Source: Oasisia sp. SBJ-2009
Lineage: Eukaryota; Annelida; Polychaeta; Sabellida; Siboglinidae
NCBI GenBank assembly: GCA_964017155.1
Contig: OZ024854.1
Location: 70,562,047-70,626,046 of the forward strand
Length of the DNA stretch: 64,000 bases
Direction: 5' to 3'
The notes under the pieces were generated by a model. That model saw nothing but the letters and a program-made list of their open reading frames with translations, did not search any database and had not been told where the DNA came from. Below, in pieces: positions 24,376 to 38,043 of this stretch (positions are counted from its first letter, which is position 1; every line of letters starts with the position of its first letter). The position numbers and the translations under genes are program-made.

Positions 24376-27074
24376 TTGATACTTGATTTTGTTAACTCAA
24401 TCAATTATAATCATCTTGCGCATATTAATGTTTTATATACAGCGCGTCTTAGCAGACATTTGAGGTCGAAAAGACAGCGTGGTCGGCATAAACAAACTGT
24501 TTATTGCTCATTCCATATGCACAGCGCAGTAACATGCACCGCTGCGCTTGCGACTGGCACAAATCGCGCTGTCTTTTCGACCTCAAAAGTGTGCCAAGAC
24601 GCGCTGTTTATAAAACATAAATACGCGCAAGATGATTATAATTGAATGAATTAATGTAATCAATTATCAAATGTTGGCCAAAAATAGTGATATAATAGCA
24701 ACATTGAGGTGGGTCCGACTTGTACATAAGTGCCAAATAGTGAAATAGTGACCGCTGCGCTTGCGACTGGCACAAATCGCGCTGTCTTTTCGACCTCAAA
24801 AGTTTGCCAAGACGCGCTGTTTATAAAACATAAATACGCGCAAGATGATTATAATTGAATGAATTAATTTAATCAATTATCAAATGTTGGCAAAAATACG
24901 GATATAATAGCAACATTGAGGTGGGTCCGACTTGTACATAAGTGCCAAATAGTGAAATACTGAACACAAATTGAGAGTATACGTGCTTTTATGAGAGAGT
25001 GCGCGTGAAAGTACGCGCCCGCAAGAGTAGGCATTCATGTACAAGTCGGGCCCACCTCAATTTTGGTATTATAACTGTATCTTTGCCAATATTTGATACT
25101 TGATTTTGTTAACTCAATCAATTATAATCATCTTGCGCATATTAATATTTTATATACAGCGCGTCTTAGCAGACTTTTGAGGTCGAAAAGACAGCGTGGT
25201 CGGCATAAACAAACTGTTTATTGCTCATTCCATATGCACCGCTGCGCTTGCGACTGTCACAAATCGCGCTGTCTTTTCGACCTCAACAGTTTGCCAAGAC
25301 GCGCTGTTTATAAAACATAAATACGCGCAAGATGATTATAATTGAATGAATTAATTTAATCAATTATCAAATGTTGGCAAAAATACTGATATAATAGCAA
25401 CATTGAGGTGGGTCCGACTTGTACATAAGTGCCAAATAGTGAAATACTGAACACAAATTGAGAGTATACGTGCTTTTATGAGAGAGTGCGCGTGAAAGTA
25501 CGCGACCGCAAGAGTAGGCATTCATGTACAAGTCGGGCCCACCTCAATTTTGGTATTATAACTGTATCTTTGCCAATATCTGATACTTGATTTTGTTAAT
25601 TCAATCAATTATAATCATCTTGCGCATATTAATATTTTATATACAGCGCGTCTTAGCAGACTTTTGAGGTCGAAAAGACAGCGTGGTCGGCATAAACAAA
25701 CTGTTTATTGCTCATTCCATATGCACAGCGCAGTAACATGCACCGCTGCGCTTGCGACTGTCACAAATCGCGCTGTCTTTTCGACCTCAACAGTTTGCCA
25801 AGACGCGCTGTTTATAAAACATTAATACGCGCAAGATTATTGTAATTGAATGAATTAATTTAATCAAGTATCAAATGTTGGCAAAAATACTGATATAATA
25901 GCAACTTTGAGGTGGGTCCGACTTGTACATAAGTGCCAAATAGTGAAATTCTGAACACAAATTGAGAGTATACGTGCTTTTATGAGAGAGTGCGCGTGAA
26001 GGTACGCGACCGCAAGAGTAGGCATTCATGTACAAGTCGGGCCCACCTCAATTTTGGTATTATAACTGTATCTTTGCCAATATTTGATACTTGATTTTGT
26101 TAATTCAATCAATTATAATCATCTTGCGCATATTAATGTTTTATATACAGCGCGTCTTAGCAGACTTTTGAGGTCGAAAAGACAGCGTGGTCGGCATAAA
26201 CAAACTGTTTATTGCTCATTCCATATGCACAGCGCAGTAACATGCACCGCTGCGCTTGCGACTGTCACAAATCGCGCTGTCTTTTCGACCTCAACAGTTT
26301 GCCAAGACGCGCTGTTTATAAAACATAAATACGCGCAAGATGATTGTAATTGAATGAATTAATTTAATCAAGTATCAAATGTTGGCAAAAATACTGATAT
26401 AATAGCAACTTTGAGGTGGGTCCGACTTGTACATAAGTGCCAAATAGTGAAATTCTGAACAAAAATTGAGAGTATACGTGCTTTTATGAGAGAGTGCGCG
26501 TGAAAGTACGCGCCCGCAAGAGTAGGCATTCATGTACAAGTCGGGCCCACCTCAATTTTGGTATTATAACTGTATCTTTGCCAATATCTGATACTTGATT
26601 TTGTTAATTCAATCAATTATAATCATCTTGCGCAAATTAATATTTTATATACAGCGCGTCTTAGCAGACTTTTGAGGTCGAAAAGACAGCGTGGTCGGCA
26701 TAAACAAACTGTTTATTGCTCATTCCATATGCACCGCTGCGCTTGCGACTGTCACAAATCGCGCTGTCTTTTCGACCTCAACAGTTTGCCAAGACGCGCT
26801 GTTTATAAAACATAAATACGCGCAAGATGATTGTAATTGAATGAATTAATTTAATCAAGTATCAAATGTTGGCAAAAATACTGATATAATAGCAACTTTG
26901 AGGTGGGTCCGACTTGTACATAAGTGCCAAATAGTGAAATTCTGAACAAAAATTGAGAGTATACGTGCTTTTATGAGAGAGTGCGCGTGAAGGTACGCGC
27001 CCGCAAGAGTAGGCATTCATGTACAAGTCGGGCCCACCTCAATTTTGGTATTATAACTGTATCTTTGCCAATAT
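24376..27074 (+). repeat. Higher-order block (717-487-504-504-487)
   Basis: Units start at 24376, 25093, 25580, 26084 and 26588. Unit 24376 carries AAAAGTGTGCC, AATTAATGTAATC and AATACGGATAT, which reappear in units 32469 and 34175. Unit 25580 is a 504-bp unit with the TCTGATAC left arm usually found in 487-bp units and the ACATTAATACGC right arm of units 7608, 15488 and 19682, so it is a recombinant. Confidence 0.9.
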
Positions 27075-29269
27075 TTGATACTTGATTTTGTTAACTCAAT
27101 CAATTATAATTATCTTGCGCATATTAATGTTTTATATACAGCGCGTCTTAACAGACTTTTGAGGTCGAAAAGACAGCGTGGTCGGCATAAACAAACTGTT
27201 TATTGCTCATTCCATATGCACAGCGCAGTAACATGCACCGCTGCGCTTGCGACTGTCACAAATCGCGCTGTCTTTTCGACCTCAACAGTTTGCCAAGACG
27301 CGCTGTTTATAAAACATAAATACGCGCAAGATGATTGTAATTGAATGAATTAATTTAATCAAGTATCAAATGTTGGCCAAAAATAGTGATATAATAGCAA
27401 CATTGAGGTGGGTCCGACTTGTACATAAGTGCCAAATAGTGAAATAGTGACCGCTGCGCTTGCGACTGGCACAAATCGCGCTGTCTTTTCGACCTCAAAA
27501 GTTTGCCAAGACGCGCTGTTTATAAAACATAAATACGCGCAAGATGATTATAATTGAATGAATTAATTTAATCAATTATCAAATGTTGGCAAAAATACTG
27601 ATATAATAGCAACATTGAGGTGGGTCCGACTTGTACATAAGTGCCAAATAGTGAAATACTGAACACAAATTGAGAGTATACGTGCTTTTATGAGAGAGTG
27701 CGCGTGAAAGTACGCGCCCGCAAGAGTAGGCATTCATGTACAAGTCGGGCCCACCTCAATTTTGGTATTATAACTGTATCTTTGCCAATATTTGATACTT
27801 GATTTTGTTAACTCAATCAATTATAATCATCTTGCGCATATTAATATTTTATATACAGCGCGTCTTAGCAGACTTTTGAGGTCGAAAAGACAGCGTGGTC
27901 GGCATAAACAAACTGTTTATTGCTCATTCCATATGCACCGCTGCGCTTGCGACTGTCACAAATCGCGCTGTCTTTTCGACCTCAACAGTTTGCCAAGACG
28001 CGCTGTTTATAAAACATAAATACGCGCAAGATGATTATAATTGAATGAATTAATTTAATCAATTATCAAATGTTGGCAAAAATACTGATATAATAGCAAC
28101 ATTGAGGTGGGTCCGACTTGTACATAAGTGCCAAATAGTGAAATACTGAACACAAATTGAGAGTATACGTGCTTTTATGAGAGAGTGCGCGTGAAAGTAC
28201 GCGACCGCAAGAGTAGGCATTCATGTACAAGTCGGGCCCACCTCAATTTTGGTATTATAACTGTATCTTTGCCAATATTTGATACTTGATTTTGTTAATT
28301 CAATCAATTATAATCATCTTGCGCATATTAATGTTTTATATACAGCGCGTCTTAGCAGACTTTTGAGGTCGAAAAGACAGCGTGGTCGGCATAAACAAAC
28401 TGTTTATTGCTCATTCCATATGCACAGCGCAGTAACATGCACCGCTGCGCTTGCGACTGTCACAAATCGCGCTGTCTTTTCGACCTCAACAGTTTGCCAA
28501 GACGCGCTGTTTATAAAACATAAATACGCGCAAGATGATTGTAATTGAATGAATTAATTTAATCAAGTATCAAATGTTGGCAAAAATACTGATATAATAG
28601 CAACTTTGAGGTGGGTCCGACTTGTACATAAGTGCCAAATAGTGAAATTCTGAACAAAAATTGAGAGTATACGTGCTTTTATGAGAGAGTGCGCGTGAAA
28701 GTACGCGCCCGCAAGAGTAGGCATTCATGTACAAGTCGGGCCCACCTCAATTTTGGTATTATAACTGTATCTTTGCCAATATCTGATACTTGATTTTGTT
28801 AATTCAATCAATTATAATCATCTTGCGCAAATTAATATTTTATATACAGCGCGTCTTAGCAGACTTTTGAGGTCGAAAAGACAGCGTGGTCGGCATAAAC
28901 AAACTGTTTATTGCTCATTCCATATGCACCGCTGCGCTTGCGACTGTCACAAATCGCGCTGTCTTTTCGACCTCAACAGTTTGCCAAGACGCGCTGTTTA
29001 TAAAACATAAATACGCGCAAGATGATTGTAATTGAATGAATTAATTTAATCAAGTATCAAATGTTGGCAAAAATACTGATATAATAGCAACTTTGAGGTG
29101 GGTCCGACTTGTACATAAGTGCCAAATAGTGAAATTCTGAACAAAAATTGAGAGTATACGTGCTTTTATGAGAGAGTGCGCGTGAAGGTACGCGCCCGCA
29201 AGAGTAGGCATTCATGTACAAGTCGGGCCCACCTCAATTTTGGTATTATAACTGTATCTTTGCCAATAT
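27075..29269 (+). repeat. Higher-order block, 2195 bp (717-487-504-487)
   Basis: Units start at 27075, 27792, 28279 and 28783. Units 28279, 28783 and the following 29270 correspond to 26084, 26588 and 27075 at an offset of 2195 bp. Unit 27792 has a right arm that changes to second-copy type (GATTATAATTG, CAATTATC, AATACTGAAC) after a first-copy start, as does unit 25093. Confidence 0.9.
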
Positions 29270-32200
29270 TTGATACTTGATTTTGTTAACTCAATCAATT
29301 ATAATTATCTTGCGCATATTAATGTTTTATATACAGCGCGTCTTAACAGACTTTTGAGGTCGAAAAGACAGCGTGGTCGGCATAAACAAACTGTTTATTG
29401 CTCATTCCATATGCACAGCGCAGTAACATGCACCGCTGCGCTTGCGACTGTCACAAATCGCGCTGTCTTTTCGACCTCAACAGTTTGCCAAGACGCGCTG
29501 TTTATAAAACATAAATACGCGCAAGATGATTGTAATTGAATGAATTAATTTAATCAAGTATCAAATGTTGGCCAAAAATAGTGATATAATAGCAACATTG
29601 AGGTGGGTCCGACTTGTACATAAGTGCCAAATAGTGAAATAGTGACCGCTGCGCTTGCGACTGGCACAAATCGCGCTGTCTTTTCGACCTCAAAAGTTTG
29701 CCAAGACGCGCTGTTTATAAAACATAAATACGCGCAAGATGATTATAATTGAATGAATTAATTTAATCAATTATCAAATGTTGGCAAAAATACTGATATA
29801 ATAGCAACATTGAGGTGGGTCCGACTTGTACATAAGTGCCAAATAGTGAAATACTGAACACAAATTGAGAGTATACGTGCTTTTATGAGAGAGTGCGCGT
29901 GAAAGTACGCGCCCGCAAGAGTAGGCATTCATGTACAAGTCGGGCCCACCTCAATTTTGGTATTATAACTGTATCTTTGCCAATATTTGATACTTGATTT
30001 TGTTAACTCAATCAATTATAATCATCTTGCGCATATTAATATTTTATATACAGCGCGTCTTAGCAGACTTTTGAGGTCGAAAAGACAGCGTGGTCGGCAT
30101 AAACAAACTGTTTATTGCTCATTCCATATGCACCGCTGCGCTTGAGACTGTCACAAATCGCGCTGTCTTTTCGACCTCAACAGTTTGCCAAGACGCGCTG
30201 TTTATAAAACATAAATACGCGCAAGATGATTGTAATTGAATGAATTAATTTAATCAAGTATCAAATGTTGGCAAAAATACTGATATAATAGCAACTTTGA
30301 GGTGGGTCCGACTTGTACATAAGTGCCAAATAGTGAAATTCTGAACAAAAATTGAGAGTATACGTGCTTTTATGAGAGAGTGCGCGTGAAGGTACGCGCC
30401 CGCAAGAGTAGGCATTCGTGTACAAGTCGGGCCCACCTCAATTTTGGTATTATAACTGTATCTTTGCCAATATTTGATACTTGATTTTGTTAACTCAATC
30501 AATTATAATCATCTTGCGCATATTAATGTTTTATATACAGCGCGTCTTAGCAGACATTTGAGGTCGAAAAGACAGCGTGGTCGGCATAAACAAACTGTTT
30601 ATTGCTCATTCCATATGCACAGCGCAGTAACATGCACCGCTGCGCTTGCGACTGGCACAAATCGCGCTGTCTTTTCGACCTCAACAGTTTGCCAAGACGC
30701 TGTTTATTAAACATAAATACGCGCAAGATGATTGTAATTGAATGAATTAATTTAATCAAGTATCAAATGTTGGCAAAAATACTGATATAATAGCAACTTT
30801 GAGGTGGGTCCGACTTGTACATAAGTGCCAAATAGTGAAATTCTGAACAAAAATTGAGAGTATACGTGCTTTTATGAGAGAGTGCGCGTGAAGGTACGCG
30901 CCCGCAAGAGTAGGCATTCATGTACAAGTCGGGCCCACCTCAATTTTGGTATTATAACTGTATCTTTGCCAATATTTGATACTTGATTTTGTTAACTCAA
31001 TCAATTATAATCATCTTGCGCATATTAATGTTTTATATACAGCGCGTCTTAGCAGACATTTGAGGTCGAAAAGACAGCGTGGTCGGCATAAACAAACTGT
31101 TTATTGCTCATTCCATATGCACAGCGCAGTAACATGCACCGCTGCGCTTGCGACTGGCACAAATCGCGCTGTCTTTTCGACCTCAAAAGTTTGCCAAGAC
31201 GCGCTGTTTATAAAACATAAATACGCGCAAGATGATTATAATTGAATGAATTAATTTAATCAATTATCAAATGTTGGCAAAAATACTGATATAATAGCAA
31301 CATTGAGGTGGGTCCGACTTGTACATAAGTGCCAAATAGTGAAATACTGAACACAAATTGAGAGTATACGTGCTTTTATGAGAGAGTGCGCGTGAAAGTA
31401 CGCGCCCGCAAGAGTAGGCATTCATGTACAAGTCGGGCCCACCTCAATTTTGGTATTATAACTGTATCTTTGCCAATATTTGATACTTGATTTTGTTAAC
31501 TCAATCAATTATAATCATCTTGCGCATATTAATATTTTATATACAGCGCGTCTTAGCAGACTTTTGAGGTCGAAAAGACAGCGTGGTCGGCATAAACAAA
31601 CTGTTTATTGCTCATTCCATATGCACCGCTGCGCTTGCGACTGTCACAAATCGCGCTGTCTTTTCGACCTCAACAGTTTGCCAAGACGCGCTGTTTATAA
31701 AACATAAATACGCGCAAGATGATTGTAATTGAATGAATTAATTTAATCAAGTATCAAATGTTGGCAAAAATACTGATATAATAGCAACTTTGAGGTGGGT
31801 CCGACTTGTACATAAGTGCCAAATAGTGAAATTCTGAACAAAAATTGAGAGTATACGTGCTTTTATGAGAGAGTGCGCGTGAAGGTACGCGCCCGCAAGA
31901 GTAGGCATTCGTGTACAAGTCGGGCTCACCTCAATTTTGGTATTATAACTGTATCTTTGCCAATATTTGATACTTGATTTTGTTAACTCAATCAATTATA
32001 ATCATCTTGCGCATATTAATGTTTTATATACAGCGCGTCTTAGCAGACATTTGAGGTCGAAAAGACAGCGTGGTCGGCATAAACAAACTGTTTATTGCTC
32101 ATTCCATATGCACAGCGCAGTAACATGCACCGCTGCGCTTGCGACTGGCACAAATCGCGCTGTCTTTTCGACCTCAACAGTTTGCCAAGACGCTGTTTAT

Positions 32201-32468
32201 TAAACATAAATACGCGCAAGATGATTGTAATTGAATGAATTAATTTAATCAAGTATCAAATGTTGGCAAAAATACTGATATAATAGCAACTTTGAGGTGG
32301 GTCCGACTTGTACATAAGTGCCAAATAGTGAAATTCTGAAAACAAATTGAGAGTATACGTGCTTTTATGAGAGAGTGCGCGTGAAGGTACGCGCCCGCAA
32401 GTGTAGGCATTTATGTACAAGTCGGGCCCACCTCAATGTTGGTATTATAACTGTATCTTTGCCAATAT
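29270..32468 (+). repeat. 3199-bp type block, copy 3
   Basis: Units start at 29270, 29987, 30474, 30976, 31480 and 31967. It is a close copy of 21177-24375 at an offset of 8093 bp, including CTTGAGACTG (about 30144) and CGGGCTCACC (about 31923). The last 504-bp unit of the window is 30976. Confidence 0.92.
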
Positions 32469-34174
32469 TTGATACTTCATTTTGTTAACTCAATCAATTA
32501 TAATCATCTTGCGCATATTAATGTTTTATATACAGCGCGTCTTAGCAGACATTTGAGGTCGAAAAGACAGCGTGGTCGGCATATACAAACTGTTTATTGC
32601 TCATTCCATATGCACAGCGCAGTAACATGCACCGCTGCGCTTGCGACTGGCACAAATCGCGCTGTCTTTTCGACCTCAAAAGTGTGCCAAGACGCGCTGT
32701 TTATAAAACATAAATACGCGCAAGATGATTATAATTGAATGAATTAATGTAATCAATTATCAAATGTTGGCCAAAAATAGTGATATAATAGCAACATTGA
32801 GGTGGGTCCGACTTGTACATAAGTGCCAAATAGTGAAATAGTGACCGCTGCGCTTGCGACTGGCACAAATCGCGCTGTCTTTTCGACCTCAAAAGTTTGC
32901 CAAGACGCGCTGTTTATAAAACATAAATACGCGCAAGATGATTATAATTGAATGAATTAATTTAATCAATTATCAAATGTTGGCAAAAATACGGATATAA
33001 TAGCAACATTGAGGTGGGTCCGACTTGTACATAAGTGCCAAATAGTGAAATACTGAACACAAATTGAGAGTATACGTGCTTTTATGAGAGAGTGCGCGTG
33101 AAAGTACGCGCCCGCAAGAGTAGGCATTCATGTACAAGTCGGGCCCACCTCAATTTTGGTATTATAACTGTATCTTTGCCAATATTTGATACTTGATTTT
33201 GTTAACTCAATCAATTATAATCATCTTGCGCATATTAATATTTTATATACAGCGCGTCTTAGCAGACTTTTGAGGTCGAAAAGACAGCGTGGTCGGCATA
33301 AACAAACTGTTTATTGCTCATTCCATATGCACCGCTGCGCTTGCGACTGTCACAAATCGCGCTGTCTTTTCGACCTCAACAGTTTGCCAAGACGCGCTGT
33401 TTATAAAACATAAATACGCGCAAGATGATTGTAATTGAATGAATTAATTTAATCAAGTATCAAATGTTGGCAAAAATACTGATATAATAGCAACTTTGAG
33501 GTGGGTCCGACTTGTACATAAGTGCCAAATAGTGAAATTCTGAACAAAAATTGAGAGTATACGTGCTTTTATGAGAGAGTGCGCGTGAAGGTACGCGCCC
33601 GCAAGAGTAGGCATTCGTGTACAAGTCGGGCTCACCTCAATTTTGGTATTATAACTGTATCTTTGCCAATATTTGATACTTGATTTTGTTAACTCAATCA
33701 ATTATAATCATCTTGCGCATATTAATGTTTTATATACAGCGCGTCTTAGCAGACATTTGAGGTCGAAAAGACAGCGTGGTCGGCATAAACAAACTGTTTA
33801 TTGCTCATTCCATATGCACAGCGCAGTAACATGCACCGCTGCGCTTGCGACTGGCACAAATCGCGCTGTCTTTTCGACCTCAACAGTTTGCCAAGACGCT
33901 GTTTATTAAACATAAATACGCGCAAGATGATTGTAATTGAATGAATTAATTTAATCAAGTATCAAATGTTGGCAAAAATACTGATATAATAGCAACTTTG
34001 AGGTGGGTCCGACTTGTACATAAGTGCCAAATAGTGAAATTCTGAAAACAAATTGAGAGTATACGTGCTTTTATGAGAGAGTGCGCGTGAAGGTACGCGC
34101 CCGCAAGTGTAGGCATTTATGTACAAGTCGGGCCCACCTCAATGTTGGTATTATAACTGTATCTTTGCCAATAT
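32469..34174 (+). repeat. 1706-bp block (717-487-502)
   Basis: Units start at 32469, 33186 and 33673. In the wider frame, 31480-33185 and 33186-34891 are adjacent copies of a 1706-bp segment (487-502-717). They share CGGGCTCACC, GGCATATACAAAC, AAAAGTGTGCC, AATTAATGTAATC and AATACGGATAT. I noticed one difference, GATACTTCATTTTG in unit 32469. Confidence 0.92.
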
Positions 34175-35865
34175 TTGATACTTGATTTTGTTAACTCAAT
34201 CAATTATAATCATCTTGCGCATATTAATGTTTTATATACAGCGCGTCTTAGCAGACATTTGAGGTCGAAAAGACAGCGTGGTCGGCATATACAAACTGTT
34301 TATTGCTCATTCCATATGCACAGCGCAGTAACATGCACCGCTGCGCTTGCGACTGGCACAAATCGCGCTGTCTTTTCGACCTCAAAAGTGTGCCAAGACG
34401 CGCTGTTTATAAAACATAAATACGCGCAAGATGATTATAATTGAATGAATTAATGTAATCAATTATCAAATGTTGGCCAAAAATAGTGATATAATAGCAA
34501 CATTGAGGTGGGTCCGACTTGTACATAAGTGCCAAATAGTGAAATAGTGACCGCTGCGCTTGCGACTGGCACAAATCGCGCTGTCTTTTCGACCTCAAAA
34601 GTTTGCCAAGACGCGCTGTTTATAAAACATAAATACGCGCAAGATGATTATAATTGAATGAATTAATTTAATCAATTATCAAATGTTGGCAAAAATACGG
34701 ATATAATAGCAACATTGAGGTGGGTCCGACTTGTACATAAGTGCCAAATAGTGAAATACTGAACACAAATTGAGAGTATACGTGCTTTTATGAGAGAGTG
34801 CGCGTGAAAGTACGCGCCCGCAAGAGTAGGCATTCATGTACAAGTCGGGCCCACCTCAATTTTGGTATTATAACTGTATCTTTGCCAATATTTGATACTT
34901 GATTTTGTTAACTCAATCAATTATAATCATCTTGCGCATATTAATATTTTATATACAGCGCGTCTTAGCAGACTTTTGAGGTCGAAAAGACAGCGTGGTC
35001 GGCATAAACAAACTGTTTATTGCTCATTCCATATGCACCGCTGCGCTTGCGACTGTCACAAATCGCGCTGTCTTTTCGACCTCAACAGTTTGCCAAGACG
35101 CGCTGTTTATAAAACATAAATACGCGCAAGATGATTGTAATTGAATGAATTAATTTAATCAAGTATCAAATGTTGGCAAAAATACTGATATAATAGCTAC
35201 TTTGAGGTGGTTCCGACTTGTACATAAGTGCCAAATAGTGAAATTCTGAACAAAAATTGAGAGTATAGGTGCTTTTATGAGAGAGTGCGCGTGAAGGTAC
35301 GCGCCCGCAAGAGTAGGCATTCATGTACAAGTCGGGCCCACCTCAATTTTGGTATTATAACTGTATCTTTGCCAATATCTGATACTTGATTTTGTTAATT
35401 CAATCAATTATAATCATCTTGCGCATATTAATATTTTATATACAGCGCGTCTTAGCAGACTTTTGAGGTCGAAAAGACAGCGTGGTCGGCATAAACAAAC
35501 TGTTTATTGCTCATTCCATATGCACCGCTGCGCTTGCGACTGTCACAAATTGCGCTGTCTTTTCGACCTCAACAGTTTGCCAAGACGCGCTGTTTATAAA
35601 ACATAAATACGCGCAAGATGATTGTAATTGAATGAATTAATTTAATCAAGTATCAAATGTTGGCAAAAATACTGATATAATAGCAACTTTGAGGTGGGTC
35701 CGACTTGTACATAAGTGCCAAATAGTGAAATTCTGAAAACAAATTGAGAGTATACTTTCTTTTATGAGAGAGTGCGCGTGAAGGTACGCGCCCGCAAGTG
35801 TAGGCATTTATGTACAAGTCGGGCCCACCTCAATGTTGGTATTATAACTGTATCTTTGCCAATAT
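34175..35865 (+). repeat. 1691-bp block (717-487-487)
   Basis: Units start at 34175, 34892 and 35379. Unit 34892 departs from the preceding copy in its right half, with AGCTACTTTGAGGTGGTTCCG (about 35195-35215) and GAGTATAGGTGC. Unit 35379 has AAATTGCGCTG (about 35550) and GTATACTTTCTTTTATG (about 35753). Confidence 0.9.
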
Positions 35866-38043
35866 TTGATACTTGATTTTGTTAACTCAATCAATTATAA
35901 TCATCTTGCGCATATTAATGTTTTATATACAGCGCGTCTTAGCAGACATTTGAGGTCGAAAAGACAGCGTGGTCGGCATAAACAAACTGTTTATTGCTCA
36001 TTCCATATGCACAGCGCAGTAACATGCACCGCTGCGCTTGCGACTGGCACAAATCGCGCTGTCTTTTCGACCTCAAAAGTGTGCCAAGACGCGCTGTTTA
36101 TAAAACATAAATACGCGCAAGATGATTATAATTGAATGAATTAATTTAATCAATTATCAAATGTTGGCCAAAAATAGTGATATAATAGCAACATTGAGGT
36201 GGGTCCGACTTGTACATAAGTGCCAAATAGTGAAATAGTGACCGCTGCGCTTGCGACTGGCACAAATCGCGCTGTCTTTTCGACCTCAAAAGTTTGCCAA
36301 GACGCGCTGTTTATAAAACATAAATACGCGCAAGATGATTATAATTGAATGAATTAATTTAATCAATTATCAAATGTTGGCAAAAATACTGATATAATAG
36401 CAACATTGAGGTGGGTCCGACTTGTACATAAGTGCCAAATAGTGAAATACTGAACCCAAATTGAGAGTATACGTGCTTTTATGAGAGAGTGCGCGTGAAA
36501 GTACGCGCCCGCAAGAGTAGGCATTCATGTACAAGTCGGGCCCACCTCAATTTTGGTATTATAACTGTATCTTTGCCAATATTTGATACTTGATTTTGTT
36601 AACTCAATCAATTATAATCATCTTGCGCATATTAATATTTTATATACAGCGCGTCTTAGCAGACTTTTGAGGTCGAAAAGACAGCGTGGTCGGCATAAAC
36701 AAACTGTTTATTGCTCATTCCATATGCACCGCTGCGCTTGCGACTGTCACAAATCGCGCTGTCTTTTCGACCTCAACAGTTTGCCAAGACGCGCTGTTTA
36801 TAAAACATAAATACGCGCAAGATGATTATAATTGAATGAATTAATTTAATCAATTATCAAATGTTGGCAAAAATACTGATATAATAGCAACATTGAGGTG
36901 GGTCCGACTTGTACATAAGTGCCAAATAGTGAAATACTGAACACAAATTGAGAGTATACGTGCTTTTATGAGAGAGTGCGCGTGAAAGTACGCGACCGCA
37001 AGAGTAGGCATTCATGTACAAGTCGGGCCCACCTCAATTTTGGTATTATAACTGTATCTTTGCCAATATCTGATACTTGATTTTGTTAATTCAATCAATT
37101 ATAATCATCTTGCGCATATTAATATTTTATATACAGCGCGTCTTAGCAGACTTTTGAGGTCGAAAAGACAGCGTGGTCGGCATAAACAAACTGTTTATTG
37201 CTCATTCCATATGCACCGCTGCGCTTGCGACTGTCACAAATCGCGCTGTCTTTTCGACCTCAACAGTTTGCCAAGACGCGCTGTTTATAAAACATAAATA
37301 CGCGCAAGATGATTGTAATTGAATGAATTAATTTAATCAAGTATCAAATGTTGGCAAAAATACTGATATAATAGCAAGTTTGAGGTGGGTCCGACTTGTA
37401 CATAAGTGCCAAATAGTGAAATTCTGAACAAAAATTGAGAGTATACGTGCTTTTATGAGAGAGTGCGCGTGAAAGTACGCGCCCGCAAGAGTAGGCATTC
37501 ATGTACAAGTCGGGCCCACCTCAATTTTGGTATTATAACTGTATCTTTGCCAATATCTGATACTTGATTTTGTTAATTCAATCAATTATAATCATCTTGC
37601 GCAAATTAATATTTTATATACAGCGCGTCTTAGCAGACTTTTGAGGTCGAAAAGACAGCGTGGTCGGCATAAACAAACTGTTTATTGCTCATTCCATATG
37701 CACCGCTGCGCTTGCGACTGTCACAAATCGCGCTGTCTTTTCGACCTCAACAGTTTGCCAAGACGCGCTGTTTATAAAACATAAATACGCGCAAGATGAT
37801 TGTAATTGAATGAATTAATTTAATCAAGTATCAAATGTTGGCAAAAATACTGATATAATAGCAACTTTGAGGTGGGTCCGACTTGTACATAAGGGCCAAA
37901 TAGTGAAATTCTGAACAAAAATTGAGAGTATACGTGCTTTTATGAGAGAGAGCGCGTGAAGGTACGCGCCCGCAAGAGTAGGCATTCATGTACAAGTCGG
38001 GCCCACCTCAATTTTGGTATTATAACTGTATCTTTGCCAATAT
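35866..38043 (+). repeat. 2178-bp block (717-487-487-487)
   Basis: Units start at 35866, 36583, 37070 and 37557. From about 36.4 kb on, this block matches the sequence 6764 bp downstream, including CTGAACCCAAATT (36453 and 43217), AAGGGCCAAA (37891 and 44655) and GAGAGAGCGCG (about 37946 and 44710). Confidence 0.9.
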
